NCBI GenBank assembly: GCA_947498595.1
Contig: CANMKX010000001.1
Coordinates: forward strand, 310,001-374,000
DNA from: an uncultured Aquimarina sp.
Lineage (GTDB): Bacteria > Bacteroidota > Bacteroidia > Flavobacteriales > Flavobacteriaceae
DNA: 64,000 nucleotides
Reading direction: 5' to 3'
How positions within the stretch are numbered: position 1 is the stretch's first letter; each line of letters opens with the position of its first letter. The translations under genes were made by a program, and so were the position numbers. This document shows, piece by piece, positions 39,016 through 47,463 of the stretch. Below the pieces are notes generated by a model. That model ran no database searches, was not told where the DNA came from, and saw nothing but the letters and a program-made list of their open reading frames with translations.

Positions 39016-41214
39016 TTATTTATTAGTTGAAACATTCACTTCTTGAGAAACTTTAATATCAGTACCTAAACGTTGTATATAGGCAATTAGAGCTACTACT
39101 TCACGATTCTTCATTTCGACAAAATCAAGACCATTATCTTTTGCATATTTTTTATCTTGATTGTATGTTTTTGCAAAATCTGGATCGCTATATAAGTTTT
39201 TCTCAATTTGGGTACCTTGTTCGTCCATCCATTGTTGTGCACGTTCAATATCTTTTGATGTATATGGAACACCAAGAGTAACCATTGCTTCCATTTTTGC
39301 AGCTGTTTTTGACTTATCTAATTCTTTTTTAATAAGCCATTTATAACTTGGCATTATAGAACCGGAAGAAGTACTTTGTGGATCATAAAAATGATTTAAA
39401 TGCCAATTATCTGAATATTTCCCTCCAATACGATGTAAATCTGGGCCTGTACGTTTACTTCCCCATAAAAATGGATGATCATATACAAATTCACCTGCTT
39501 TTGAGTATTCACCATAACGTTCAACTTCACTTCTAAAAGGCCTTACCATTTGCGAATGACAAGAAACACATCCTTCTCTTATATATAAATCACGACCTTC
39601 TAACTCTAATGGAGTATAAGGTTTGACACTTGTTATTTTTGGAACATATTCGTCGACTAATGTTGTAGGTACAATCTGTATTAACCCACCAATTAAGATA
39701 GTAAGTGTAGCTAAGATTGTTAATTGTACTGGTTTACGTTCTAACCAAGTATGCCATCCTTCACCTCGAACTCTTCTTTTTGATATTTTTTCTAATGCTG
39801 GAGCTTCTGCTAAATCATCTGTAACAGCTTGTCCAGATTTAATCGTTTGATAAACATTATAAACCATGATAAACATTCCTATTATGAATAATGTTCCACC
39901 AATAGCTCGCATCCAATACATAGGCACGATTTCATTAACAGTTTCTAGAAAGTTTCCATAAGTTAATGTTCCATCAGGATTAAATTGTTTCCACATAGAA
40001 GCTTGAACAAATCCAGCAACATACATTGGTAGCGCATACATTATGATACCTAAAGTTCCTATCCAGAAATGAACGTTAGCTAAGCTAGTTGACCATAATT
40101 TTGTTTTAAATAATTTTGGCACCATCCAATAAGCAATACCAAATGTCAAGAATCCGTTCCAAGCTAATGCACCTACATGCACGTGAGCAATAATCCAATC
40201 ACTAAAGTGAGCAATCGCATTCACATTTTTTAAGGATAACATAGGACCTTCAAATGTTGCCATACCATAACCTGTAATAGCTACAACCATGAATTTTAAA
40301 ACTGGATCAGTTCTTACTTTATCCCAAGCACCTCTTAATGTTAATAAACCATTGATCATACCTCCCCAAGACGGAGCAATTAGCATAATAGAGAATGCAA
40401 CACCCAAGTTTTGAGCCCAATCAGGTAATGATGTATATAATAAATGGTGAGGACCTGCCCAGATATAAATAAAAATTAAAGACCAAAAGTGTACAATTGA
40501 TAACCTATACGAATACACTGGACGATTGGCAGCTTTAGGAACAAAGTAATACATCAATCCCAGAAACGGTGTTGTTAAGAAAAATGCCACAGCATTATGT
40601 CCATACCACCATTGCACTAGTGCATCTTGAACTCCTGCATATACAGAATAACTTTTTAAAGCACTAACAGGCAATTCTAAGCTGTTAAATATATGAAGTA
40701 CAGCAACGGTAACAAAGGTTCCTAAATAGAACCAAATAGCTACGTATAGATGACGTTGTCTACGTTTAAAAATGGTACCAATTAAATTCCAACCAAAAGC
40801 TACCCAAACTAATGCAATAGCAATGTCAAATGGCCATTCTAATTCTGCATATTCTTTTGATGTAGTATAACCTAAAGGAAGTGTAATTGCTGCACCAACT
40901 ATAATTGCTTGCCATGCCCAAAAATTAAGATTACTTAAAGCATCACTAAACATTCTGGCTTTAAGAAGTCTTTGTGTTGAATAATATACCCCGGCAAAAA
41001 TAGCATTACCAACAAAAGCAAAGATTACTGCGTTGGTATGCAAAGGTCTTAAGCGACCAAAACTTAACCATGAAATACCATCTGTAAGATTGGGAAATAA
41101 GAACATAAAAGCTAATAAAAGCCCTACAGACATTCCAATAACCCCCCAAAACATTGTGGCATAAATGAATTTTTTAACGATTTTGTTATCGTAGTAAAAC
41201 TGCTGTATTTCCAT
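39016..41214 (-). CDS. ccoNO: Fused cbb3-type cytochrome c oxidase subunits I and II
   Basis: This 732-residue protein fuses CcoN (about 1-495) and CcoO (about 520-732), an arrangement common in Bacteroidota. CcoN has about 12 helices and the haem and copper histidines: H59 in [25 protein letters not shown] and [13 protein letters not shown]. CcoO contributes a membrane anchor, the haem c motif CVSCH near 550 and [11 protein letters not shown] with its Met ligand. The enzyme is the high-affinity terminal oxidase. It is followed by ccoQ and ccoP and preceded by ccoS by 6 bases. An FNR-type promoter drives the group. Confidence 0.95.
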   Translation of the reverse strand: MEIQQFYYDNKIVKKFIYATMFWGVIGMSVGLLLAFMFLFPNLTDGISWLSFGRLRPLHTNAVIFAFVGNAIFAGVYYSTQRLLKARMFSDALSNLNFWAWQAIIVGAAITLPLGYTTSKEYAELEWPFDIAIALVWVAFGWNLIGTIFKRRQRHLYVAIWFYLGTFVTVAVLHIFNSLELPVSALKSYSVYAGVQDALVQWWYGHNAVAFFLTTPFLGLMYYFVPKAANRPVYSYRLSIVHFWSLIFIYIWAGPHHLLYTSLPDWAQNLGVAFSIMLIAPSWGGMINGLLTLRGAWDKVRTDPVLKFMVVAITGYGMATFEGPMLSLKNVNAIAHFSDWIIAHVHVGALAWNGFLTFGIAYWMVPKLFKTKLWSTSLANVHFWIGTLGIIMYALPMYVAGFVQASMWKQFNPDGTLTYGNFLETVNEIVPMYWMRAIGGTLFIIGMFIMVYNVYQTIKSGQAVTDDLAEAPALEKISKRRVRGEGWHTWLERKPVQLTILATLTILIGGLIQIVPTTLVDEYVPKITSVKPYTPLELEGRDLYIREGCVSCHSQMVRPFRSEVERYGEYSKAGEFVYDHPFLWGSKRTGPDLHRIGGKYSDNWHLNHFYDPQSTSSGSIMPSYKWLIKKELDKSKTAAKMEAMVTLGVPYTSKDIERAQQWMDEQGTQIEKNLYSDPDFAKTYNQDKKYAKDNGLDFVEMKNREVVALIAYIQRLGTDIKVSQEVNVSTNK

Positions 41215-41220
41215 ATTTAT

Positions 41221-41409
41221 TTAATTATCTGTATTGGTTGTTTTTCCATTTTTAAGTTTGTCATCTATCAATTCGTCATCAAATAACATGCGAACTGATG
41301 GAGTGTATGTATCATCATATTGTCCTTTTTTAACCGAAACAATAAATGCTACAAAAAATAGAATAGCGACAAGAATACTGATGGTTAATAATAAATAAAT
41401 GATATTCAT
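41221..41409 (-). CDS. ccoS: cbb3 oxidase maturation protein CcoS
   Basis: This 62-residue protein has one N-terminal membrane helix and the CcoS signature near the middle (SVKKGQYDD, then RMLFDDE). CcoS is needed for cofactor insertion into CcoN. It is the first gene after the cco promoter, about 20 bases from the -7 box, and the fused ccoNO starts 6 bases downstream. Confidence 0.92.
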   Translation of the reverse strand: MNIIYLLLTISILVAILFFVAFIVSVKKGQYDDTYTPSVRMLFDDELIDDKLKNGKTTNTDN

Positions 41410-41428
41410 AACACTTTGGTTTATAGTT

Positions 41429-41471
41429 CAAAAGTAGCTTGATATAGAACTATAAAAAATGATAAATATCA
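41429..41471 (-). promoter_or_regulatory. FNR-type promoter of the ccoS-ccoNOQP-ccoG-fixH operon
   Basis: A dyad identical to that of hemN, TGATAAATATCA (41460-41471), precedes an exact minus-strand -7 box TACTTTTG (41436 to 41429). Centre to box end is 36.5 bases, as at hemN. It lies between the ccoI stop and the ccoS start, so the structural genes have a promoter separate from ccoI. Confidence 0.82.
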
Positions 41472-41476
41472 GGTTT

Positions 41477-41491
41477 TACGGTTTGACCGTA
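41477..41491 (-). terminator. Small hairpin directly after ccoI
   Basis: TACGGT-TTG-ACCGTA forms a 6-bp stem abutting the ccoI stop. There is no T-run, so it is weak; it may reduce read-through into the ccoS promoter. Confidence 0.3.
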
Positions 41492-43864
41492 CTATTTAAT
41501 TTTATTATTAATAAGGTTTGTACAGATAGTCGTGAAGACAACAATACTGATAGAGCTCAAGGGCATAAGTATTGCTGCTATGACAGGTTTTAATTGTCCT
41601 GTTGTGGCAAAATACAATCCAATAAGATTATAGATTAAGGAGAATAAAAAACTAAGACGTATGATAGTCATTGCTTTTTTAGCACTTTTTACATAATCGT
41701 ATAATTGCTCAAATTTTGTTGCATCTAGAATAGCATCACAAGCTGGTGAAAAAACATTAATATTTTCGGATATAGCAATACCAACGTCGCTTTGAGCTAA
41801 TGCCCCAGCATCATTTAAACCATCTCCAATCATTAAAACTTTTTGTCCCTGTTTTTGAAGTGCTTTTATATATTGTAGTTTATCTTCAGGTTTTTGATTG
41901 AATAACAAAGGAATTCCAGTTGGAAGAATTTTTTCTAAATGCTTTTTTTCTCCTTGATTATCACCTGATAGAACACCTACTTTCATTTCGGAATGAAAGC
42001 GATTAAAAATAGTAGTAATTCCTTCTCTATATTTATTATGAAATAAATAATGTCCTTTGTATTCATTATCACTTTTAATATGGACACTTGTATGTAAATT
42101 ATGTTTAAAAGAAGGAACTCCAACAAAAGTAGCAGAACCTATTTTTAGTGAATTTGAATTACTTTTAACCTCAATACCTTTACCAATATGTTCTTTATAA
42201 GTATCTATAGGTAAAATGTCCAATGGTTCTAATTGATCATATAAGCGTCTGCTTAATGGATGGTTAGAAGAACGAAGGGTACTTTTAAGAAGAGTAACTT
42301 CTTTTTGAGTTAATGGTATTCCTTCGTAAGAAATAGTACTTTTTTGATTCGAAGTAATTGTTCCAGTTTTATCAAAAATAACAGTGTCAATTGTAGCCAT
42401 TTTTTCTAAAATTGAAGCATTCTTGATATAGAATTTCTTTTTACCTAAAATTCTTAATAAGTTCCCCAAAGTAAAAGGGGAAGCCAAAGCTATTGCACAA
42501 GGACATGCAATGATCAATACTGCCGTAAAGACATTTAAAGCTTTGGTACTATCAAAATATACCCAATAAGAAGTTGCAATTATGGCTATAGAGAGTATTG
42601 CAATTGTAAAACGCTTGCTTATAACATCTGTTATAGTTCTAAATGGATCTTCTCTTTTTTTATTAAAAACTTCATGACTCCATAATTGTGTTAAATAACT
42701 TTGAGATACTGTTTTAAGAGCTTCAATCTCAATTGCATCTTCTATTTGTTTACCACCTGCAAAAAGTTTATCTCCAGATTTTTTTGCAATAACTTCAGAT
42801 TCACCCGTAACAAAACTATAGTCTATATGTGCTCCTCCTTTTATTAAAATTGCATCAACAGGTATTAATTCTCCATTACGAATTAATAATCTATCTCCTT
42901 TTTGTATATCATATACCTGGAGAGTTGATTCACTACGATCCGTGTTGATTTTTGTAATAGCTATAGGGAAATAGGATTTGTAATCCCTTTCAAAAGAAAG
43001 GAAATTATAGGTTTTTTGTTGAAAAAACTTCCCTAAAAGTAAAAAGAAAACTAATCCTGTTAAACTGTCAAAAAAACCTGTGCCATAATCTAAAACTATT
43101 TCTAATGTACTTCTAACGAATAGTACCGTAATCCCTAAAGCAATAGGAATATCAATATTCAAAATCTTAGATTTTATTCCTTTATAAGCTGCTATAAAAT
43201 ATTCTTGCGCTGCATAAAAAACAACAGGTAATGAAAAAGCAAACATTAGCCAACGAAATGTGTTTTTATATTGTTCTATCCAATAATCATGCATTTCAAA
43301 ATATTCTGGAAATGACAAAAACATTACATTACCGAAAGCAAATCCAGCGACACCTAGTTTATAAATTAAACTTCTATCAACCTTTTTTTTATCGTTGCTT
43401 ACATCATTAAGACTTATATAAGGTTCATATCCTATGATACTTAGTAATTCTACTAATTTCTTTAAAGTATATTTTGTAGCATCATAATTAATTCTGACAT
43501 TTTTTTTAGGAAAATTTACTTGAGAAGAAACAATTAAAGGTTCAATTTTATGTAAATTTTCTAGTACCCAGATACATGAACTACAATGAATATGCGGAAT
43601 ATGTAATGTTATTATGTGTGTTGTGTCATCATTAAAATCAAGTAATTTTTCAACTATAGCATCATCTGATAAAAAATCATATTTAGAAATAGATTCAAGA
43701 GGTTTAGTTCCTGCATTTTTTTCTATGGTATAATAATCTGTTAGATTGTTTAATGAAAAAATTTCATATACGGTTTTACATCCATTGCAGCAAAATGTTT
43801 TATTGTCAAAAACGATAGAAGAAATGCATATATCGCTACAATGGAAACAATTATTTTGTTCCAT
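41492..43864 (-). CDS. ccoI: Copper-exporting P1B-type ATPase for cbb3 assembly
   Basis: This 790-residue P-type ATPase has an N-terminal cysteine-rich segment (Cys6, 9, 13, 25, 26 and 29) and a heavy-metal-associated domain with HCSSC near residue 97. Eight membrane helices are present, with the transport motif CPCAIALASP. The phosphorylation motif is DKTGT and the hinge is GDGLNDAGAL. The N-terminal arrangement and the adjacent cco operon identify it as CcoI/FixI, which supplies copper for CcoN. It is divergent from the FNR-like regulator, sharing a single dyad. Confidence 0.93.
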   Translation of the reverse strand: MEQNNCFHCSDICISSIVFDNKTFCCNGCKTVYEIFSLNNLTDYYTIEKNAGTKPLESISKYDFLSDDAIVEKLLDFNDDTTHIITLHIPHIHCSSCIWVLENLHKIEPLIVSSQVNFPKKNVRINYDATKYTLKKLVELLSIIGYEPYISLNDVSNDKKKVDRSLIYKLGVAGFAFGNVMFLSFPEYFEMHDYWIEQYKNTFRWLMFAFSLPVVFYAAQEYFIAAYKGIKSKILNIDIPIALGITVLFVRSTLEIVLDYGTGFFDSLTGLVFFLLLGKFFQQKTYNFLSFERDYKSYFPIAITKINTDRSESTLQVYDIQKGDRLLIRNGELIPVDAILIKGGAHIDYSFVTGESEVIAKKSGDKLFAGGKQIEDAIEIEALKTVSQSYLTQLWSHEVFNKKREDPFRTITDVISKRFTIAILSIAIIATSYWVYFDSTKALNVFTAVLIIACPCAIALASPFTLGNLLRILGKKKFYIKNASILEKMATIDTVIFDKTGTITSNQKSTISYEGIPLTQKEVTLLKSTLRSSNHPLSRRLYDQLEPLDILPIDTYKEHIGKGIEVKSNSNSLKIGSATFVGVPSFKHNLHTSVHIKSDNEYKGHYLFHNKYREGITTIFNRFHSEMKVGVLSGDNQGEKKHLEKILPTGIPLLFNQKPEDKLQYIKALQKQGQKVLMIGDGLNDAGALAQSDVGIAISENINVFSPACDAILDATKFEQLYDYVKSAKKAMTIIRLSFLFSLIYNLIGLYFATTGQLKPVIAAILMPLSSISIVVFTTICTNLINNKIK

Positions 43865-43887
43865 AACTCTGTTATTAATCCCTTTAG

Positions 43888-43961
43888 CAAAGGTTGAGAT
43901 TAATGGAAGTACAGAATATGATAAATGTCAGTTTTTTAAAGTTTAATATAAGTTACCTTTG
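43888..43961. promoter_or_regulatory. Divergent FNR-type promoters sharing one dyad (ccoI and fnr-like gene)
   Basis: Dyad TGATAAATGTCA (43919-43930, centre 43924.5). On the plus strand TACCTTTG (43954-43961) is an exact -7 box; on the minus strand AACCTTTG (43895 to 43888) differs at one base. Both box ends lie exactly 36.5 bases from the dyad centre. One bound dimer is positioned to activate both directions, giving positive autoregulation. Confidence 0.78.
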
Positions 43962-43968
43962 TATCACT

Positions 43969-44658
43969 ATGAGCAGCAGGTGTGAAAAATGTATTATTAG
44001 GCAGTTCAATTCTCTTAGAGCTTTAAGCAAAGAAGAGTTAAAAAGAGTGTCTGATTCTAAAACGACTAAATTCATCAAAAAAGGTGAAACTATATTTGAT
44101 GAGGGTGAAAAACTAAATGGTGTTTTTTGCGTACGAAATGGTGTATCTAAGCTTTCTAAATTAAGTTGTAATGGTAAAGATCAGATTGTAAAATTAGCTA
44201 CAAAAGGGGAGATTTTGGGGCAACGATCTGTAATTGTAGATGAGACTACAAATTTAAGTGCTGTAGCTGTTTCTGATATGGAAGTATGTTTTATTCCTAA
44301 AGATGGTATTTTGGATAGTATCCAAAAAAATCCAAATTTTACGTCAGAAATGTTACGTCATATGGCACATGAGCTAAAAGAAGCTGATGATGTTATTGTA
44401 AATATGTCTCAAAAACCAGTAAAACAACGTTTAGTTGAAGTGATTTTATACTTATACAATACATTTGGTGTAGATAATGAAGAGTATTTATCTGTAATAT
44501 TATCTAGAGAAGATATAGCCAATGTTGTTGGTACTGCTACTGAATCTGCAATTCGATTAATTTCTCAACTTAAAAAAGAGAATTTAATATCTACTAAAGG
44601 GAAGAGGATAAAAATAGAAAGTATGGATGGCATGAATCATATAGCTAATGCATTGTGA
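43969..44658 (+). CDS. FNR-like transcriptional regulator (Crp/Fnr family)
   Basis: This regulator has 229 residues. The cAMP-type beta-roll occupies about 20-125 and the C-terminal helix-turn-helix about 178-202. The recognition helix has Glu192 and Arg196, the pair that reads TGA half-sites in Crp/FNR proteins. Cysteines 5 and 8 (CEKC) and 107 match E. coli FNR Cys20, Cys23 and Cys122, and the 99-residue gap from Cys8 to Cys107 equals that from Cys23 to Cys122. The FNR Cys29 position is Asn here; Cys54 or Cys67 could replace it. An oxygen-sensing [4Fe-4S] cluster is plausible but not shown. A TTG-start extension from 43894 would cross the dyad and -7 box, so the ATG at 43969 is chosen. Confidence 0.88.
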   Translation: MSSRCEKCIIRQFNSLRALSKEELKRVSDSKTTKFIKKGETIFDEGEKLNGVFCVRNGVSKLSKLSCNGKDQIVKLATKGEILGQRSVIVDETTNLSAVAVSDMEVCFIPKDGILDSIQKNPNFTSEMLRHMAHELKEADDVIVNMSQKPVKQRLVEVILYLYNTFGVDNEEYLSVILSREDIANVVGTATESAIRLISQLKKENLISTKGKRIKIESMDGMNHIANAL

Positions 44659-44685
44659 TTTTGTATACAAATAGGTTAACTTAAA

Positions 44686-44728
44686 TGATAATCATCATAG
44701 TTTTTCATGATTTAACGGTTTAAATTTG
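44686..44728 (+). promoter_or_regulatory. FNR-type promoter of the second universal stress gene
   Basis: Dyad TGATAATCATCA (44686-44697), then an exact -7 box TAAATTTG (44721-44728). The centre is 36.5 bases from the box end. The leader would be about 68 bases. Confidence 0.75.
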
Positions 44729-44800
44729 AGATAAATGCTAAAACTTAGCACTTAAATTTATTCCGATATAAGATTTATAATCAGTTAATGAATTTGTAAC

Positions 44801-45700
44801 ATGAAAAAGATATTGTTGCCTACAGATTTTTCAGAAAATTCGTGGAGCGCTATAAATTATGCGCTCAATTTTTTTGAAAATGAAGAATGTACGTTTTATA
44901 TATTAAATACGTATACCCCGGCGATCGTGCATAATCGATTTTTGGCAAAGGGGGCTTTAAATCAAAATGAAAAAAGAGATACAAGAACAATTTCTGAAAG
45001 AGGATTAAAAAAGATTTTATATAAAATTTATGATAAGGTGAAAAACCCTAGACATGAATTTAAAACAATTTCTTCATTTAGTCTATTGGTTGATGAGGTA
45101 AAGGACATTGTTTATTCAGAGTCGATTGATCTTATTATAATGGGAGCTAAAGGGAATACAGATTCAAATGATATTTGTATGGGTGCCAAAGCTGTCAGAA
45201 TTTTAAAAGCAATTAAGAGCTGCCCAATATTAACAATACCGAATGACTTTGATTATAAATTACCAGCAGAAATAATTTTTGCAACAGATCTAAAGCGATT
45301 TTATAATATATTCGATTTGGAACCTATTATAGAATTAGCAAAATTATATAAAGCAAAAATTAGAATATTACATATTCAACAATTATCAGAGTTATCCGAG
45401 TTACAACAGTTTAATTTAAATGTGCTAAATAGACATTTTAAAGATGTTGCTCATGAAATTCATCTAATTAATGCAAAAAGTAATTCGATATCCGAAACGA
45501 TACAGGAATTTGCTAAAGATTATAATATTTTATTATTAGCAATGCTTAATTATCAACATAGTTTTATTGAAAAAGTCACAAGAGAATCTATGGTAAAGCG
45601 TTCAGTATTTAATATATGTATCCCGTTTTTAATAATTCCAGAACTAAGTATACATTCTCATTACCAACAAGCTACAGCTGCTCAAGTTGCAGCAAAATAA
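44801..45700 (+). CDS. Universal stress protein (divergent tandem domains)
   Basis: This 299-residue protein has two Usp-like halves. The first begins KKILLPTDFSENSWSAINYA and carries IIMGAKGNTDSNDICMGAKAV in place of the standard GxxG nucleotide loop. The second half (about 150-290) is degenerate and lacks a clear nucleotide loop. Binding of ATP is therefore uncertain. It follows the FNR-like gene by 142 bases with its own FNR-type promoter, so it probably functions under low oxygen. The C-terminus ends in an Ala/Gln-rich tail. Confidence 0.85.
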   Translation: MKKILLPTDFSENSWSAINYALNFFENEECTFYILNTYTPAIVHNRFLAKGALNQNEKRDTRTISERGLKKILYKIYDKVKNPRHEFKTISSFSLLVDEVKDIVYSESIDLIIMGAKGNTDSNDICMGAKAVRILKAIKSCPILTIPNDFDYKLPAEIIFATDLKRFYNIFDLEPIIELAKLYKAKIRILHIQQLSELSELQQFNLNVLNRHFKDVAHEIHLINAKSNSISETIQEFAKDYNILLLAMLNYQHSFIEKVTRESMVKRSVFNICIPFLIIPELSIHSHYQQATAAQVAAK

Positions 45701-45719
45701 TAAGATATATTCAAAATAG

Positions 45720-45753
45720 AATAAGAGGCATCTTTTTTAGGATGTCTCTTATT
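45720..45753. terminator. Bidirectional terminator between the stress gene and the GlxA-type regulator
   Basis: AATAAGAGGCATC (45720-45732) pairs with GATGTCTCTTATT (45741-45753) with one G-T wobble and an 8-base loop. The distal arm overlaps the stop codon of the regulator gene. Confidence 0.8.
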
Positions 45754-46729
45754 AATTATTATTTGGACTAAATTTCTTGCGATATTCACCAGGAGTTAAT
45801 CCTGTTATTTTATAAAATAATTTGTGAAATGCTCCTACATCATTATAACCAACTTCCCATGTTATTTGATTAAATGGAAAAGAAGTAGTCTCTAATAATT
45901 CCTGAGCTTTATTAACTCTTAATAACTGAAGATAGTTAATAGGAGATTTTCCTGTTGCTTTTTTGAATCTACGAAGAAAAGTTCGTTCATTTAGACCAGC
46001 AATGGTAAATAATTTTTGTGATGTAACAGTTAAAGAATAATTAGCTTGTAACCATTGTTGAACCTTTACAATAGGCGCATCTCCATGCGTAAATATAGGA
46101 ACAAAACTATTGTAGAATTTTTGTTCACGTCCATGAGGATCAATTAAAAAATATTTTGCCGTTTCGAGCATAACAGAAGAGCAAATAAAACGATCAACTA
46201 GTTTTAACGAAAGATCTCCCCATGCCATTAAACCACCAGCAGTGATAATATCCCCATCATCAATAAGCATTCTATCTATTTGTAAATCTACTAGCGGATA
46301 TAAGGCTATGAATTGATTTTTTAAAGACCAGTGTGTTGTAATCGTTCTATTATTAATGAGATTGGTTTGTGCTAATATAAAAGCACCCATACATATAGAA
46401 GAAATAATAGCACCATTTTTATAATGAGATTGAATCCATTGAATAATATTATTATGAATGCTATAATTGAGATCCATTGTTAGACTAGGAGGAATGATAA
46501 GTATAGTAAAAGGTGTATCATTATCTGTAGAAGAATATGTTTTTTTGATTTTTTTTTGATCATTGGTAAGTGACCAATGTGTTATTTGAAATATAGGAGA
46601 TAGAATGCCATTTTTTTTAATAAAACGATTTGAAGTAGTTAATATATCTGTTATGCCATGTATCGCAGATAGTTGTGCATCTGGATAATTGAAAATTGCT
46701 ACATGAATATATTTTTCGATCATTTTCAT
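45752..46729 (-). CDS. GlxA-family AraC-type transcriptional regulator
   Basis: This regulator has about 325 residues. A DJ-1/PfpI-like amidotransferase-type domain (about 5-190) includes SSICMGAFILAQ with the nucleophile-elbow-type Cys and TAGGLMAWGDLSL. A C-terminal AraC helix-turn-helix pair occupies about 215-320 (LNERTFLRRFKKATGKSPINYL, then FHKLFYKITGLTPGEYRK). The ligand is unknown. A TTG further upstream falls inside the -7 box, so I use the ATG at 46729; the ATG at 46723 is the alternative. The -7 box ends only 4 bases before that ATG, suggesting a leaderless message. It probably controls the divergent carboxymuconolactone decarboxylase-like gene. Confidence 0.88.
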   Translation of the reverse strand: MKMIEKYIHVAIFNYPDAQLSAIHGITDILTTSNRFIKKNGILSPIFQITHWSLTNDQKKIKKTYSSTDNDTPFTILIIPPSLTMDLNYSIHNNIIQWIQSHYKNGAIISSICMGAFILAQTNLINNRTITTHWSLKNQFIALYPLVDLQIDRMLIDDGDIITAGGLMAWGDLSLKLVDRFICSSVMLETAKYFLIDPHGREQKFYNSFVPIFTHGDAPIVKVQQWLQANYSLTVTSQKLFTIAGLNERTFLRRFKKATGKSPINYLQLLRVNKAQELLETTSFPFNQITWEVGYNDVGAFHKLFYKITGLTPGEYRKKFSPNNN

Positions 46730-46732
46730 AGT

Positions 46733-46766
46733 CAAAAATAACCAATATTATGTCATTTTTGACAAA
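46733..46766 (-). promoter_or_regulatory. Promoter of the GlxA-type regulator, with a full -33/-7 pair
   Basis: On the minus strand TTTG (46766 to 46763), 22 bases, then TATTTTTG (46740 to 46733). Spacing is within the 17-23 range for Bacteroidota promoters. The ATG begins 4 bases after the box. Confidence 0.6.
46751..46764. promoter_or_regulatory. Dyad between the GlxA-type regulator and the CMD-like gene
   Basis: TGTCA-TTTT-TGACA is a perfect 5-bp dyad lying within the regulator's promoter spacer and upstream of the CMD-like -7 box. It is a candidate operator for one of the two genes. Confidence 0.4.
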
Positions 46767-46788
46767 TCGATATTTCTTTTTGAAACTA

Positions 46789-46796
46789 TATTTTTG
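46789..46796 (+). promoter_or_regulatory. -7 box of the CMD-like gene
   Basis: TATTTTTG exactly fits TAnnTTTG; the leader to the ATG at 46862 would be about 62 bases. No -33 element at normal spacing is seen, consistent with activator dependence. Confidence 0.45.
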
Positions 46797-46861
46797 TTAC
46801 AGCTGCAGCTGATATATTAAATCATTATGATGATAAAATTAGATCATAAAAAAAATAAACT

Positions 46862-47401
46862 ATGTCTTATATTATGCCTTTACGTCCAGGAGAATCTAAC
46901 AATCCTGAAGTAAATAAACGATTGGAACAAGCGAAATCCGAGTGGTGGAATGATTCTGCTTTTTTTGGATTACTTGGTCACAATCCAATGTTATTAGAAA
47001 CAACAATCTCTCTTTTTCAGACAGCTGTGACAGCTGTACCCGATGTACCATTATATGTGTTAGAATTAATGAGATTGAAGGGGAGCGAAATTAATAAATG
47101 CGAATACTGTATTAATATGCGTTTTGCAGCAGTTAAAGAAAAAGTTTCTTTTAAAGAGGATGCGATTTTTGGAACTATCGATGCGGATAAATTAGAAAGA
47201 AAAGAATTTTTAGCAGTTAGCCTTGCTGAACAAATGGCTAAAGATCCAAATGCAATTGCACCTAGTTTTTTTAGTGAGCTAAAAAATGAATTTTCTGAAC
47301 AACAAATATTAGGGTTGGTATATGCAGCAGCTGTATTTGGATTAGGAAATAAAATCAATGCAACGATGCAACTTACAGGTTTTGAATGTGCTATTAATTA
47401 A
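46862..47401 (+). CDS. Carboxymuconolactone decarboxylase-family / AhpD-like protein
   Basis: This 179-residue all-helical protein has the AhpD-type redox-like motif in EINKCEYCINMRFAAVKE, where a CxxC pair precedes a helix. Many members are peroxidase-like oxidoreductases rather than decarboxylases. The motif lacks the usual His after the second Cys (CINM rather than CxxCxxxH), so peroxidase activity is uncertain. It is divergent from the GlxA-type regulator and ends in a long hairpin shared with the next convergent gene. Confidence 0.82.
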   Translation: MSYIMPLRPGESNNPEVNKRLEQAKSEWWNDSAFFGLLGHNPMLLETTISLFQTAVTAVPDVPLYVLELMRLKGSEINKCEYCINMRFAAVKEKVSFKEDAIFGTIDADKLERKEFLAVSLAEQMAKDPNAIAPSFFSELKNEFSEQQILGLVYAAAVFGLGNKINATMQLTGFECAIN

Positions 47402-47413
47402 TTGATTTTTATA

Positions 47414-47463
47414 ATAACACATCAGTTTTCTAAATAAAATATATAATAAAACTGATGTGTTAT
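47414..47463. terminator. Bidirectional terminator with a 16-bp stem
   Basis: Bases 47414-47429 pair perfectly with 47448-47463 around an 18-base AT loop. The distal arm contains the stop codon of the convergent sterol-desaturase-like gene. Confidence 0.85.

Noticed and set aside
35977..43864. Single cco operon driven from the ccoI promoter only
   Set aside because: A separate, strong FNR-type promoter lies between ccoI and ccoS, with a small hairpin after ccoI.
43894..43968. N-terminal extension of the FNR-like regulator by 25 residues
   Set aside because: It would translate through the dyad and the -7 box, and the retained ATG already includes the CxxC motif.
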